From Betaproteobacteria bacterium (GTDB lineage: Bacteria > Pseudomonadota > Gammaproteobacteria > Burkholderiales > Casimicrobiaceae), in contig JADKEV010000013.1 of assembly GCA_016717855.1 (NCBI GenBank), forward strand, positions 1-64,000: a DNA stretch of 64,000 bases, read 5' to 3'. The notes below the pieces were generated by a model. The model was not told where the DNA came from and did no database searches. It was given only the letters and a program-made list of their open reading frames with translations. Both the position numbers and the translations under genes were made by a program. Of the stretch, positions 27,587 through 37,062 are shown in pieces; position 1 is the first letter of the stretch; each line of letters begins with the position of its first letter.

Positions 27587-29130
27587 CCTCGGCGATCGAA
27601 CGCGGCGTCCGCGTGCTGGCCGCGGCGGGACTGGGCGCGGGATCGGTCTTCGGCTTCGCCCCCTTCCACCTTTCCGCGTTGCCCATCCTGGCCCTGGCGC
27701 TGCTGTTCGTGCTCTGGCGGCAGGCGGCGAGCCCGCGCGCGGCGGCCCTGCTCGGGTTCGCGTTCGGCCTGGGCTTCTTCCTGGCCGGGACGTCGTGGGT
27801 CTACATCAGCCTGCACACGTTCGGCGGCATGCCCGCGGAACTCACCGCGATCGCCACGCTCGGATTCTGCGCCGTCGTCGCTTGCTATCCGGCGCTCGCC
27901 GGCTGGCTAACGCTGCGGGTGCTGCGGCGGGTGGGGGGGCCGGCGGCCGAGGCGCACCTGCCGCTGCTGGCGCTGGCGATCATGCCCGCGTGCTGGACGG
28001 TGGGCGAGCTCCTGCGCGGTACCCTGCTGGGCGGCTTTCCGTGGCTCGGCCTGGGTTACAGCCAGGTCCCCGGCAGCCCGCTGGCCGGCTACGCAGCGCT
28101 GCTGGGCAGCTATGGCGTTACCTGGATGGCGGCGCTGTGTTCCGGGGCGCTGGCCCTCGTCCTGCTGCGCCTGCCGGCACCCTCGCTGCGCCCGGTCGTC
28201 CTGCCGGCCGCGATGCTGGTTATCGTGGTCGCCGGCGGCGCGCTGCTGCGCACCGCGGTATGGACCGAGCCTACGGGCGCGCCGCTGCAGGTGGCGCTGC
28301 TGCAGGGTAATGTCGCGCAGGAGCGCAAGTTCGACAGCGAGACGCTGCCGGGGATTTTCGAGTTGTACAGGAAGATGGTCGAGCGCTCGGACGCCACGCT
28401 GATCATCCTGCCGGAGACGGCGTTCCCCGTCTTCCTGCATCAGGTCGATCGCGCTTATCTCGATCTGCTGGCGCGGCGCGCGGTGGACAACCGCGGCGAC
28501 CTGCTGTTCGGCGTCGCGGTCGCCGACCCGTCAGCGCGGGCCTACTTCAATTCCGTCGTGAGCATCGGCGGCTCGCCGCCGCAAGCCTATCGCAAGCAGC
28601 ACCTGGTGCCGTTCGGCGAATACCTCCCGTTGCGCCCGGTCTTCGGCTGGGTGCTCGACGTGCTGCACATGCCGATGGCGGACTTTTCGCCGGGACCGGC
28701 CGCTCCGGCGCCGTTGGCGGTCGCCGGGCAGCGCCTGGCCATGAGCATCTGCTACGAAGACGCGTTCGGCGGCGAGATGCGCGGGCAGCTGCCGGAAGCG
28801 ACGCTGCTGGTCAACGTCAGCAACGACGCCTGGTTCGGCGAGAGCTTCGCCGCGGAGCAGCACTGGCAGATCGCGCAAATGCGCGCACTGGAGTCCGGCC
28901 GCATGATGCTGCGCGCCAACAACACCGGCATCACCGGCATCATCGGCATCGACGGCCGCAGCCAGTCCCGGCTCGCCCCGTTCACGACAGACTCGCTGAG
29001 GGGCGTGGTCCAGGGCCGCACCGGCGCCACGCCTTACGTGCGCTGGGGCGAGTGGGGGGTGCTGCTGCTGCTCATCCTCGTCCTGGCCGGCGCGGCCGGC
29101 GCCATCCGCCGCGGGCCCGCCGGAACTTGA
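27583..29130 (+). CDS. lnt: Apolipoprotein N-acyltransferase
   Basis: 515 aa. It adds the third acyl chain to the N-terminal Cys of outer-membrane lipoproteins. About six to seven transmembrane segments (residues 8-225) anchor a periplasmic nitrilase domain with the triad Glu278 (PETAFPV), Lys338 (RKQHLVPFGEY) and Cys390 (SICYEDAFG). A last transmembrane helix ends the protein. Coupled to corC by a 4-bp overlap. The lipoproteins encoded nearby (hydrolase at 8.2 kb, protease at 22.3 kb) would be clients. Confidence 0.95.
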   Translation: MTSAIERGVRVLAAAGLGAGSVFGFAPFHLSALPILALALLFVLWRQAASPRAAALLGFAFGLGFFLAGTSWVYISLHTFGGMPAELTAIATLGFCAVVACYPALAGWLTLRVLRRVGGPAAEAHLPLLALAIMPACWTVGELLRGTLLGGFPWLGLGYSQVPGSPLAGYAALLGSYGVTWMAALCSGALALVLLRLPAPSLRPVVLPAAMLVIVVAGGALLRTAVWTEPTGAPLQVALLQGNVAQERKFDSETLPGIFELYRKMVERSDATLIILPETAFPVFLHQVDRAYLDLLARRAVDNRGDLLFGVAVADPSARAYFNSVVSIGGSPPQAYRKQHLVPFGEYLPLRPVFGWVLDVLHMPMADFSPGPAAPAPLAVAGQRLAMSICYEDAFGGEMRGQLPEATLLVNVSNDAWFGESFAAEQHWQIAQMRALESGRMMLRANNTGITGIIGIDGRSQSRLAPFTTDSLRGVVQGRTGATPYVRWGEWGVLLLLILVLAGAAGAIRRGPAGT

Positions 29131-29166
29131 TTGCTTTCCGCTTCATCAATCACTGAAGGAATCGCC

Positions 29167-29952
29167 ATGCAATTCGAGACACTGCTGCTGGAGCAAAAGG
29201 AACCCGGCATTCACCTGTTGACCATCAATCGCCCGCAGGCGCTCAACGCGCTCTCCCCGCAGGTCATCGCCGAGCTGACCGGCGCCCTGGCCGCGTTGCG
29301 CGCCGACCCCGGCGTGCGCGTGCTGCTGGTCACCGGGGCCGGGGAGAAGTCGTTCGTCGCCGGCGCGGACATCGCCGCGATGAGCGCAATGTCCCCGCTG
29401 GAAGCGCGCGCGTTCGCGCTGGCGGCGCTGGGCCTGTTGCGCGGGTTCGAGGCCGCGCCGTTTCCCGTCATCGCGCTGGTCAACGGCTATGCGCTGGGCG
29501 GCGGCTGCGAACTCGCGATGGCCTGCGACTGGATCGTCGCCGCGGAGAGCGCGCAGTTCGGCCAGCCCGAGGTCAATCTGGGAATCTGCCCCGGCTTCGG
29601 CGGCACTCAGCGCCTGCCGCGGCTGGTCGGCCGCGCCATGGCGATGGAGATGTGTGTCACCGGGCGCGCCGTCAAGGCTCCCGAAGCGCTGCGGATCGGC
29701 CTGGTCAACCACGTCGTTCCCGCGGCCGGGCTGCTGGACAAGGGGCTGGAACTGGGGCGCGCGATCGCCGCCAAGGGCCCGGTCGCCGTCGGGATCGTCA
29801 AGCACCTGATCCAGCATGGCCAGGATCTGGACCTCGAAAACGCGCTGCGGCTGGAGGCCGACAACTTCGCCGTCCTCTGCGCGACCGCCGACAAGCGCGA
29901 AGGAATGGCGGCGTTTCTCGAAAAGCGGAAGCCGGCATTCATCGGGTGCTGA
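29167..29952 (+). CDS. Enoyl-CoA hydratase/isomerase
   Basis: 261 aa crotonase-fold enzyme adding water to trans-2-enoyl-CoA. The oxyanion-hole motifs are AGADIAAM and NGYALGGGCELAMACD. The active-site Glu positions are in ESAQFGQPEVNLGICPGFGGTQRL. Its length and motifs are those of a short-chain FadB/PaaF-type hydratase, not a multifunctional protein. ATG 29167 follows GAAGGA. It lies 36 bp after lnt and converges on the Crp/Fnr regulator; it may serve the acid-degradation genes beyond. Confidence 0.9.
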   Translation: MQFETLLLEQKEPGIHLLTINRPQALNALSPQVIAELTGALAALRADPGVRVLLVTGAGEKSFVAGADIAAMSAMSPLEARAFALAALGLLRGFEAAPFPVIALVNGYALGGGCELAMACDWIVAAESAQFGQPEVNLGICPGFGGTQRLPRLVGRAMAMEMCVTGRAVKAPEALRIGLVNHVVPAAGLLDKGLELGRAIAAKGPVAVGIVKHLIQHGQDLDLENALRLEADNFAVLCATADKREGMAAFLEKRKPAFIGC

Positions 29953-29970
29953 CGTGGCCGGCACGGCCGG

Positions 29971-30711
29971 TCACGGGTCGAAGCGGCGCAACCCCTCGAG
30001 ATCGAGCACCGTGATCCTGCCGTACTCGAGCGCGACCAGCCGCGCCTCGGCGAGCACCTGCAGCGCCTGGTTGACCCGCTGCCGCGACAGCGCGCACAGA
30101 TAGCCGATCTCTTCCTGCGAGAGCGCCAGGCTGGCCGGGACGCCGGGGTAGAGGCGCGGATTGAACAGCGAGGCGATGCAGCGCGCCACGCGCGCGTCGG
30201 GGTCGAGCAGCCGGTCGAATTCGATCAGGCCGATGAAGTGCGCGAGGCGCTCGTTCAACTGCTCCAGCAGGAACCGGTTGAACGGAATGCTGGTTTCGAG
30301 CAGGCGCGTGAATTCGGCCTTGGGCAGGCAGGCGACGCAGCTCTCGCGAATCGCGATCGCGTCGTACTTCCAGAACTTGTCCTTGAGCAGCGACCCTTCG
30401 CCGAACCAGCCGCCGGGGGCCATGCCGGTGAAGGTGACGGTCTTGCCGGAGAGCGCGACGCCGGACATCTTGAGCAGCCCGTCGACGACGCCTATCCAGT
30501 GCGTGATCGGATCGCCCTTGCGGCACACGAAGCCGCCAGCCTCGACGGTGCGCAATACGATTGCTTCTGCGGCCCGGTCGATCTGCTCCGGGAGCAGCGC
30601 ACGGCCCCACAGTGACGTCTCGACCAGGCGCCGCCGGTCGGTCGCGATCGCGCGAGATTGTCGGCTGGATGACAACTTGGGCGGGCGGCTGCCGCTATGC
30701 TCGGTCAGCAT
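29971..30711 (-). CDS. Crp/Fnr-family transcriptional regulator
   Basis: 246 aa. A cyclic-nucleotide-binding-type beta roll (about residues 55-150, with GEGSLL) is followed by a winged helix with recognition helix LSRQRVNQALQVLAEARLV. The spaced N-terminal Cys set of FNR is absent, so an iron-sulfur oxygen sensor is unlikely; the ligand is unknown. It is divergent from the acyl-CoA synthetase and liv-type transporter genes, the likely targets. The 149-bp gap holds the inverted repeat GTGT-N6-ACAC. Confidence 0.88.
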   Translation of the reverse strand: MLTEHSGSRPPKLSSSRQSRAIATDRRRLVETSLWGRALLPEQIDRAAEAIVLRTVEAGGFVCRKGDPITHWIGVVDGLLKMSGVALSGKTVTFTGMAPGGWFGEGSLLKDKFWKYDAIAIRESCVACLPKAEFTRLLETSIPFNRFLLEQLNERLAHFIGLIEFDRLLDPDARVARCIASLFNPRLYPGVPASLALSQEEIGYLCALSRQRVNQALQVLAEARLVALEYGRITVLDLEGLRRFDP

Positions 30712-30763
30712 GGATGGGTGACTCCTCCTTTTTCGGCGGCCGGTTTTTTTGGGGTCCGCCTGC

Positions 30764-30777
30764 GTGTATTATCACAC
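30764..30777. promoter_or_regulatory. Inverted repeat overlapping a TATTAT -10-like hexamer
   Basis: GTGT-attatc-ACAC is a symmetric site with 6-nt spacing, like Crp-family half-sites. It covers TATTAT (30767-30772), a candidate -10 for the acyl-CoA synthetase operon; the -35 region is only a T run. A regulator bound here would repress. The adjacent Crp/Fnr gene is the obvious candidate. Confidence 0.4.
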
Positions 30778-30860
30778 CACCGACGCGCCGGAGAGCGCCG
30801 CGGTCCAAGTATGCCGTAGCCGCCCCGCAGCCGGGCCGGCCACAAGAGGAGAGCACGGTC

Positions 30861-32819
30861 ATGACCGGTGGAGATCCAGGAGACACGTTTCCGCGCCTGT
30901 TGCTGCAGCATGCGGCCGTGCGCGGCAATCGTCCCGCCGTGCGCGAAAAGGACCTTGGCATCTGGCAGACGTGGACGTGGTCAGAGGAGGCGGCCGAGGT
31001 CCGCGCGATGGCCTGCGGACTGGCGGCGCAGGGCTTCAAGCGCGGAATGAACCTGGCCATCATCGGCGACAACCGGCCGCGCCTGTACTGGGCGTTCGCC
31101 GCCGCCCAGGCGCTGGGCGGCGTCCCGGTCCCGCTCTACCAGGACGCCGTTGCCCAGGAAATGGTGTTCGTGCTGGAGAACGCCGAGATCGAGTTCGCCA
31201 TCGTCGAGGACCAGGAACAGGTCGACAAGCTGCTCGAGACGGTGGAGCGCACGCCGCAGCTCCAGCACATCTACTACGATGACCCGCGCGGCCTGCGCAA
31301 TTATCCGCACGACCGGCTGCTGGCGCTGGACCGGCTGCTGGAAATCGGCCGCGAGTTCGACCGCGCCAACCCCGGGTTCTACGAACAAAGCGTCGCCGCC
31401 GGGCAGCCCGACGACATCGCCGTGATGCTCTACACCTCGGGCACCACGGGCAAGCCCAAGGGCGTCTGCCAGACCCACGCCTCGCTGCTGGCCGCCGCCC
31501 GCGGCGGACGCGACTTCGACAAGCTGGTCCCCGAAGACGAGGTGCTGTCCTACCTGCCGATGGCCTGGGTGGGCGACAACCTGTTTTCGTATGCCCAGGC
31601 GCTGGCGGCGGGATTCACCATCAACTGCCCGGAGTCGGGCGACACGGTGATGATCGACCTGCGCGAGATCGGGCCGACGTACTACTTCGCCCCTCCGCGG
31701 GTGTTCGAGAACCTGCTCACGCAGGTGATGATCAGGATGGAGGACGCGAGCAAGTTGAAGCAGGCGCTGTTCCATTACTTCATGGGTGTCGCGCGCCGGG
31801 TCGGCGCCGACATCCTCGATCGCAAGCCCGGCATCGGGGCCGGCGACCGCCTGCTGTACGCGCTGGGCAATTTCATGGTGTACGGGCCGCTGCGCAACGT
31901 GCTGGGGATGAGCCGCGTCCGCGTCGCGTACACGGCCGGCGCCGCGATCGGGCCGGACCTGTTCCGCTTCTACCGTTCCATCGGCATCAATCTGAAGCAG
32001 CTCTACGGCGCGACCGAGACCTGCGCGTACGTCTGCCTGCAGCCGGACGGGCAGATCAAGCTCGACACCGTCGGCCTGCCGGCGCCGGGCGTCGAAGTCA
32101 AGATCGCGGACAACGGCGAGGTGCTGGTGCGCAGCGCGGCGATGCTCAAGGGCTACTACAAGCGGCCCGACGCCACCGCCGAGTCCATCGACCCGGACGG
32201 CTACTTCCGTACCGGCGACGCCGGCTTCTTCGACGCCGACGGCCACCTGAAGATCATCGACCGCGCCAAGGACGTCGGCAAGCTGGCTGGCGGCGCGGTC
32301 TATGCACCCAACTACATCGAGAACAAGCTGAAGTTCTTCCAGTACATCAAGGAAGCGGTCGTGTTCGGCAATGCCCGGGACATGGTGTGCGCGTTCATCA
32401 ACATCGACCTGGGCGCGGTCGGCAACTGGGCCGAGCGGCGCGGCCTGGCCTACTCCGGCTACACCGACCTGGCGGCCAAGCCGGAAGTCTACGAACTGAT
32501 CAAGACCTGCGTCGAGCAGGTCAACGTCGAACTCGCCGCCGACCCGATGGTCGCCGATTCGCAGGTGCACCGGTTCCTGATCCTGCACAAGGAACTCGAT
32601 CCCGACGACGACGAACTCACCCGCACGCGCAAGGTGCGCCGCGGCTTTGTCGAGGAAAAATACAAGGTGCTGATCGACGCGCTGTATGCGGGCCGGGCCT
32701 CGCAGTACATCGAGACCATGGTCAAGTTCGAGGACGGCCGCACCGGCAAGGTCGGCGCCGACGTCCGCATCTGCGATGCGAAGTACCTCCCCGCGGCCCC
32801 GGCGAGAAAGGCCGCCTGA
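30861..32819 (+). CDS. AMP-dependent acyl-CoA synthetase/ligase
   Basis: 652 aa. ATP-dependent CoA ligase of the ANL superfamily, long-chain (FadD15-like) subgroup by length. Motifs: YTSGTTGKPKG (phosphate loop, about residue 191), YGATETCAYV, GYFRTGDAGFFD, and DRAKDVGKLAGG in place of the usual DRxKE hinge motif. TRTKVRRGF-type end: LTRTRKVRRGFVEEKY. Substrate not deducible. AGGAG precedes ATG 30861; the extra 100 codons upstream are rejected. livG starts 8 bp later, so activation and uptake genes are co-transcribed. Confidence 0.92.
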   Translation: MTGGDPGDTFPRLLLQHAAVRGNRPAVREKDLGIWQTWTWSEEAAEVRAMACGLAAQGFKRGMNLAIIGDNRPRLYWAFAAAQALGGVPVPLYQDAVAQEMVFVLENAEIEFAIVEDQEQVDKLLETVERTPQLQHIYYDDPRGLRNYPHDRLLALDRLLEIGREFDRANPGFYEQSVAAGQPDDIAVMLYTSGTTGKPKGVCQTHASLLAAARGGRDFDKLVPEDEVLSYLPMAWVGDNLFSYAQALAAGFTINCPESGDTVMIDLREIGPTYYFAPPRVFENLLTQVMIRMEDASKLKQALFHYFMGVARRVGADILDRKPGIGAGDRLLYALGNFMVYGPLRNVLGMSRVRVAYTAGAAIGPDLFRFYRSIGINLKQLYGATETCAYVCLQPDGQIKLDTVGLPAPGVEVKIADNGEVLVRSAAMLKGYYKRPDATAESIDPDGYFRTGDAGFFDADGHLKIIDRAKDVGKLAGGAVYAPNYIENKLKFFQYIKEAVVFGNARDMVCAFINIDLGAVGNWAERRGLAYSGYTDLAAKPEVYELIKTCVEQVNVELAADPMVADSQVHRFLILHKELDPDDDELTRTRKVRRGFVEEKYKVLIDALYAGRASQYIETMVKFEDGRTGKVGADVRICDAKYLPAAPARKAA

Positions 32820-32827
32820 GGGCAGCC

Positions 32828-33619
32828 ATGGCGATCGCGGCGCGCAAGTCCGGGGACGTGATCCTGGAACTCAGCAATATCTCGCTCTCGTTCGGGGGCG
32901 TCAAGGCGCTGACCGACATTTCGTTCGACGTGCGGGAGCACGAGATCCGCGCCATCATCGGCCCCAACGGCGCGGGCAAGAGTTCGATGCTCAACGTGAT
33001 CAACGGCGTGTACCGCCCGCAGCAGGGAGCGATCAGGTTCCACGGCGAGGTCCGCACCGACATGAACACGCACGACGCCGCGCGCTACGGAATCGCGCGG
33101 ACGTTCCAGAACATCGCCTTGTTCAAGGGCATGAGCGTGCTGGACAACATCATGACCGGGCGCAACCTGATGATGAAGGCGACGTTCATCGAACAGGCGA
33201 TCTACTTCGGACGCGCCCGCCGCGAGGAAATGGAGCACCGGCGCCGGGTCGAGCAGATCATCGATTTCCTGGAGATCCAGCACATCCGGAAGACGCCCGT
33301 TGGGCGGCTGCCCTACGGGCTGCAAAAGCGCGTCGAGCTCGCGCGCGCGCTCGCGGCGGAGCCGAAGATGCTGCTGCTCGACGAGCCGATGGCGGGCATG
33401 AACGTGGAGGAAAAACAGGACATGTGCCGGTTCGTGCTCGACACCAACGACCAGTTCGGCACGACCATCGTGCTGATCGAGCACGACATGGGCGTCGTGA
33501 TGGACATTTCCGACCGCGTCGTCGTGCTGGATTACGGCAAGAAGATCGGCGACGGCACGCCGGAGGAGATCCGCGCGAACCCCGCCGTGATCAGCGCCTA
33601 CCTGGGCACGGTGCACTGA
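32828..33619 (+). CDS. livG: Branched-chain-type ABC transporter ATPase (LivG)
   Basis: 263 aa. Walker A GPNGAGKSS, signature LPYGLQKRVELARAL (the LivG variant of LSGGQ), Walker B MLLLDEPMAGMN and the H-loop IEHDMGVV are all present. The HAAT-family C-terminal end GTPEEIRANPAVISAYLG fits LivG. It would power the LivH/LivM permease with LivF. It is separated from the synthetase by 8 bp and from livH by 33 bp. Confidence 0.93.
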   Translation: MAIAARKSGDVILELSNISLSFGGVKALTDISFDVREHEIRAIIGPNGAGKSSMLNVINGVYRPQQGAIRFHGEVRTDMNTHDAARYGIARTFQNIALFKGMSVLDNIMTGRNLMMKATFIEQAIYFGRARREEMEHRRRVEQIIDFLEIQHIRKTPVGRLPYGLQKRVELARALAAEPKMLLLDEPMAGMNVEEKQDMCRFVLDTNDQFGTTIVLIEHDMGVVMDISDRVVVLDYGKKIGDGTPEEIRANPAVISAYLGTVH

Positions 33620-33652
33620 TGCGCGCCGACGGCGGATAACGGGGCCCCGACC

Positions 33653-34546
33653 ATGCAATTCTTTCTCGAAGTCCTTCTCGGCGGCCTGCTCTCCGGCGTG
33701 ATGTACGCGCTGGTCGCGCTCGGCTACGTGCTGATCTTCAAGGCCTCCGGCGTGTTCAACTACGCGCAGGGCGCGATGGTGTTCTTCGCCGCCCTCACCT
33801 GCGTGGGTTTCTCCGAAATGGGGATGAGCCTGTGGCTCGCCGCGCCGCTGACCATGCTGGTGATGGTCGCGCTCGCGCTCGCCACCGAGCGCATCGTGCT
33901 GCGGCCGCTGGTGAACCAGAACGAGATCACGCTGTTCATGGCCACCATCGGCCTGACGTTCTTCATCGAAGGGCTCGCGCAGCTGGTCTGGGGATCGCAG
34001 GTGCATCCGCTGGAGCTGGGCATCGAGGACGTGCCGCTGCAATGGATGCTCGACCGGACCGGCATCGCGGTGTCGCAGTTCGACCTGATTGCCGCGCTGA
34101 TCTGCGCGATCCTGGTGGCCGCGCTGGCGGTGCTGTTCTCCAAGACCAAGATCGGCCGCGCGCTGCGCGCGGTCGCCGACGATCACCAGGCGGCGCAGGC
34201 GGTCGGCATTCCTCTGCAGTACATCTGGGCCGTGGTGTGGACGGTGGCGGGGTTCGTCGCGCTGGTCGCCGGGCTGCTGTGGGGCTCGCGCAACGGCGTG
34301 CAGTTCGCGCTGACCTTTGTCGCGCTCAAGGCGCTGCCGGTGCTGATCCTGGGCGGATTCACGTCGGTGCCTGGCGCCATTGTCGGCGGCCTGATCATCG
34401 GCGCGTCGGAAAAGCTGGCCGAGGTCTATCTGGGCCCGATGGTCGGCGGCGGCATCGAAGGCTGGTTCCCGTACGTGCTGGCGCTGGGCTTTCTGCTGGT
34501 GCGCCCCGAGGGACTCTTCGGCGAGAAGATCATCCGCCGGGTATGA
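33653..34546 (+). CDS. livH: Branched-chain-type ABC transporter permease (LivH)
   Basis: 297 aa with about eight hydrophobic helices. LivH features: GLLSGVMYALVALGYVLIFKASGVFNYAQGAMV at the N-terminus, GRALRAVADDHQAAQAVGI (cytoplasmic coupling loop) and LGGFTSVPGAIVGGLIIG near the end. It forms the inner-membrane pore with LivM. ATG 33653. Confidence 0.93.
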   Translation: MQFFLEVLLGGLLSGVMYALVALGYVLIFKASGVFNYAQGAMVFFAALTCVGFSEMGMSLWLAAPLTMLVMVALALATERIVLRPLVNQNEITLFMATIGLTFFIEGLAQLVWGSQVHPLELGIEDVPLQWMLDRTGIAVSQFDLIAALICAILVAALAVLFSKTKIGRALRAVADDHQAAQAVGIPLQYIWAVVWTVAGFVALVAGLLWGSRNGVQFALTFVALKALPVLILGGFTSVPGAIVGGLIIGASEKLAEVYLGPMVGGGIEGWFPYVLALGFLLVRPEGLFGEKIIRRV

Positions 34547-34599
34547 ACGACGCCCGCATCCGTTCCGCGCCCCGACATCCACCCACCCATTAGGCGACC

Positions 34600-35658
34600 A
34601 TGTTCTACAGAGAAGCCGGCCAGTTCAAGACAAGCTACGACGCGGACAGCCAGATCTTCCCGATCCGGCAGGACCGGATCGGCGTGGCGCTGATGCTGGC
34701 GGTGGCGTTCGTCGTGGTGCCGCTGGTCGCGACGCCCTACGTGTTCTCGGCCATCCTGATTCCGTTCCTGATCTTCGCGCTCGCGGCGCTCGGGCTCAAC
34801 ATCCTGACCGGCTACGCCGGGCAGATCTCGCTGGGCACCGCGGCCTTCATGGCGGTCGGCGCGTTCGCGTCGTACAACTTCGTGCTGCGCATTCCCGGGA
34901 TCCCGCTGCTGGTCGCGTTCGTGCTGGGCGGCCTGTGCGCCGCCGCGGTGGGCATCTTGTTCGGGCTGCCGTCGCTGCGCATCCGCGGGTTCTACCTGGC
35001 CGCCTCGACGCTGGCGACGCAGTTCTTCGTCGTCTGGTGCCTGACCAAGATCCCCTGGCTGACCAACAACAGCTCGTCCGGCGTCATCACCGCGCAGAAG
35101 CTGGAGATGTTCGGCTACGCGTTCGAGTCCCCCGCGAGCAAGTACCTGCTGGTGCTGTGCATCGTGCTGGTGCTCGCGCTGGCGGCCAAGAACATGGTCC
35201 GCTGCAGCATCGGGCGCTCGTGGATGGCGATACGCGACATGGACGTCGCGGCGGAAGTGATCGGCTTCCGGCCGATGCGCACCAAGCTCACCGCGTTCGC
35301 CATTTCGTCCTTCTACTGCGGCGTCGCCGGCGCGCTCTACGCGTATGCCTACCTGGGCACCGTGGAGCCGGAAGCGTACAACCTGGATCTGTCGTTCCGC
35401 ATCCTGTTCATGGTGATGATAGGCGGGATGGGCAGCATCCTGGGCTCGTTCCTGGGGGCCGCCTTCATCATCCTGCTGCCGATTTTCCTGAGCCAGTTCG
35501 CGCATGGGTTCGGCTTGCCGAACAGCATCGCGTCGAATCTCGAGGCGATGGTGTTCGGCGCGCTGATCATCTTCTTCCTGATCGTCGAACCGCACGGCCT
35601 GGCGCGGCTGTGGCAGATCGGCAAGGAAAAGCTGCGGTTGTGGCCGTTCCCGCATTGA
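34600..35658 (+). CDS. livM: Branched-chain-type ABC transporter permease (LivM)
   Basis: 352 aa. A soluble N-terminal 25 residues precede about nine to ten helices. LivM signatures are ALGLNILTGYAGQISLGTAAFMAVGAFASYN, GRSWMAIRDMDVAAEVIGF (coupling loop) and GGMGSILGSFLGAAFI. It follows livH by 53 bp. Its stop codon overlaps a TTGACA that may be the -35 of a promoter for the next gene. Confidence 0.93.
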   Translation: MFYREAGQFKTSYDADSQIFPIRQDRIGVALMLAVAFVVVPLVATPYVFSAILIPFLIFALAALGLNILTGYAGQISLGTAAFMAVGAFASYNFVLRIPGIPLLVAFVLGGLCAAAVGILFGLPSLRIRGFYLAASTLATQFFVVWCLTKIPWLTNNSSSGVITAQKLEMFGYAFESPASKYLLVLCIVLVLALAAKNMVRCSIGRSWMAIRDMDVAAEVIGFRPMRTKLTAFAISSFYCGVAGALYAYAYLGTVEPEAYNLDLSFRILFMVMIGGMGSILGSFLGAAFIILLPIFLSQFAHGFGLPNSIASNLEAMVFGALIIFFLIVEPHGLARLWQIGKEKLRLWPFPH

Positions 35659-35682
35659 CAGCAGGGGAATCCGGCGCACAAT
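35655..35682 (+). promoter_or_regulatory. Candidate internal promoter for the solute-binding gene
   Basis: TTGACA (35655-35660), 16-nt spacer, CACAAT (35677-35682). The -35 is a perfect consensus and the -10 matches at four of six positions. It overlaps the livM stop and would start RNA near 35689, 54 nt before the binding-protein start codon. This fits the common need for more binding protein than permease. Confidence 0.5.
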
Positions 35683-35704
35683 GGTGGATCGTTTTCTGAC
35701 ATGA

Positions 35705-35722
35705 CCTGGCCACTCGGCCAGG
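35705..35722 (+). promoter_or_regulatory. Leader hairpin before the solute-binding gene
   Basis: CCTGGCC-actc-GGCCAGG is a perfect 7-bp stem with a 4-nt loop and no U tract, so it is not a terminator. It would lie near the 5' end of an RNA made from the promoter above and could protect it from decay. The ribosome site AAGGAGG follows 8 nt later. Confidence 0.45.
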
Positions 35723-35742
35723 CAATAGCAAGGAGGCATCAC

Positions 35743-37056
35743 ATGATTGGCAATGGCATCACAAAGTGGCTCACCGGCGTTGCCGTGGGCGTCGCGGTCG
35801 CGACGTCGGCGCTGGCGCAAGACCAGTACATCCCCATCCTGTCGTATCGCGTCGGTCCGTACGCCGCGGGCGGCTCCGGATTCTTCGGCGGGTCGATCGA
35901 CTACTTCAATCTGATCAACGCAACCGGCGGCATCAACGGCGTCAAGATCTCGTGGGAGGAGTGCGAGACCGAGTACAACGCGTCGCGCGGCGTCGAATGC
36001 TACGAGCGGCTTAAGAAGAACAACGGCGGCGCGAGCCTGGTCGAACCGCTGTCGACCGGCATCGCCTACGGCATCCTCGATCGCGTCGCGCAGGACAAGA
36101 TCGCGATGACGACGCTGGGCTACGGTCGCTCCGACGCGGCCAACGGCCAGGTCTTCCCGTGGGTGTTCCCGCTGATCACCAGCTACTGGAACCAGGCCGC
36201 GGGGATGATCAAGTACCTCGGCGAGAAGGCCGGCGGCATGGACAAGCTCAAGGGCAAGAAGATCGTCCAGATCTACCATGACTCGGCGTATGGCAAGGAG
36301 CCGTTCCCCGTGTTCGAAGCGTATGCGAAACAGCTCGGCTTCGAGTACATCAAGATCGCCGTGCCGCATCCGGGCAACGAGCAGCAGTCGCAGTGGCTGC
36401 AGATCCGCCAGGCCAATCCCGACTACGTCATCCTGTGGGGCTGGGGCGTGATGAACCCGACGTCGCTGAAGGCCGCGGCGCGGGTCGGCTACCCGCGCGA
36501 GAAGATCCTCGGTGTCTGGTGGGCCGGTTCCGAAGAAGACGTGATCCCGGCCGGCGACGCCGCCAAGGGCTACACGTCGATGACCTTTAACACGCCGGGC
36601 AACTATCCGGTGCTCGACCAGATCCGGCAGAAGGTCTACGCCGCGAAGAAAGGCAACCTGGAAGACATGTCGCGCGTCGGCTCCGTCTACCACATGCGCG
36701 GCGTGACCGCGGCAATCCTGTGGGTCGAAGCGATCCGCAAGGCGCAGGAAAAATACGGCAAGGGCAAGCTGATGAGCGCCGCGCAGATCCGCTGGGGCTT
36801 CGAGAACCTTAACGTCGACGAGGCGCGGCAGAAGGCGCTCGGCGCCTTCGGCATGTTCCCGACGGTCAAGACCTCCTGCCAGGACCACGAGGGCTCCGGT
36901 GCGGTCAAGGTCCAGTTGTGGGACGGCAAGGCGTGGAAGGCGGTCACACCGAACTGGGTGGTCGGCGACAAGGCAATGACCCGCGCGATGCTGGAAAAGT
37001 CCTCGGCTGAATACGCGGCCGAGAAGAAGATCACCGCCGGGTGCATGGCGGGCTAG
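35743..37056 (+). CDS. ABC transporter solute-binding protein (LivJ/K-like)
   Basis: 437 aa periplasmic protein. The signal peptide ends at SALAQ (about residue 24). It is a type I leucine/isoleucine/valine-binding-protein fold (Peripla_BP_6) with FFGGSIDYFNLINATGGINGVKI, the usual N-terminal lobe. The sequence is longer than LivJ (about 370 aa) and resembles members for aromatic or other carboxylic acids, but the ligand cannot be read. AGGAGG precedes ATG 35743. It lies between livM and livF. Confidence 0.9.
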   Translation: MIGNGITKWLTGVAVGVAVATSALAQDQYIPILSYRVGPYAAGGSGFFGGSIDYFNLINATGGINGVKISWEECETEYNASRGVECYERLKKNNGGASLVEPLSTGIAYGILDRVAQDKIAMTTLGYGRSDAANGQVFPWVFPLITSYWNQAAGMIKYLGEKAGGMDKLKGKKIVQIYHDSAYGKEPFPVFEAYAKQLGFEYIKIAVPHPGNEQQSQWLQIRQANPDYVILWGWGVMNPTSLKAAARVGYPREKILGVWWAGSEEDVIPAGDAAKGYTSMTFNTPGNYPVLDQIRQKVYAAKKGNLEDMSRVGSVYHMRGVTAAILWVEAIRKAQEKYGKGKLMSAAQIRWGFENLNVDEARQKALGAFGMFPTVKTSCQDHEGSGAVKVQLWDGKAWKAVTPNWVVGDKAMTRAMLEKSSAEYAAEKKITAGCMAG

Positions 37057-37062
37057 GCGAGG

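Noticed and set aside
29953..29975. Possible terminator between enoyl-CoA hydratase and the Crp/Fnr gene (GCCGGC-acg-GCCGG)
   Set aside because: Stem of about five pairs and no U tract.
34426..36888. 820-residue minus-strand frame opposite livM and the binding protein
   Set aside because: Composition is typical of antisense GC-rich frames; the liv genes are certain.
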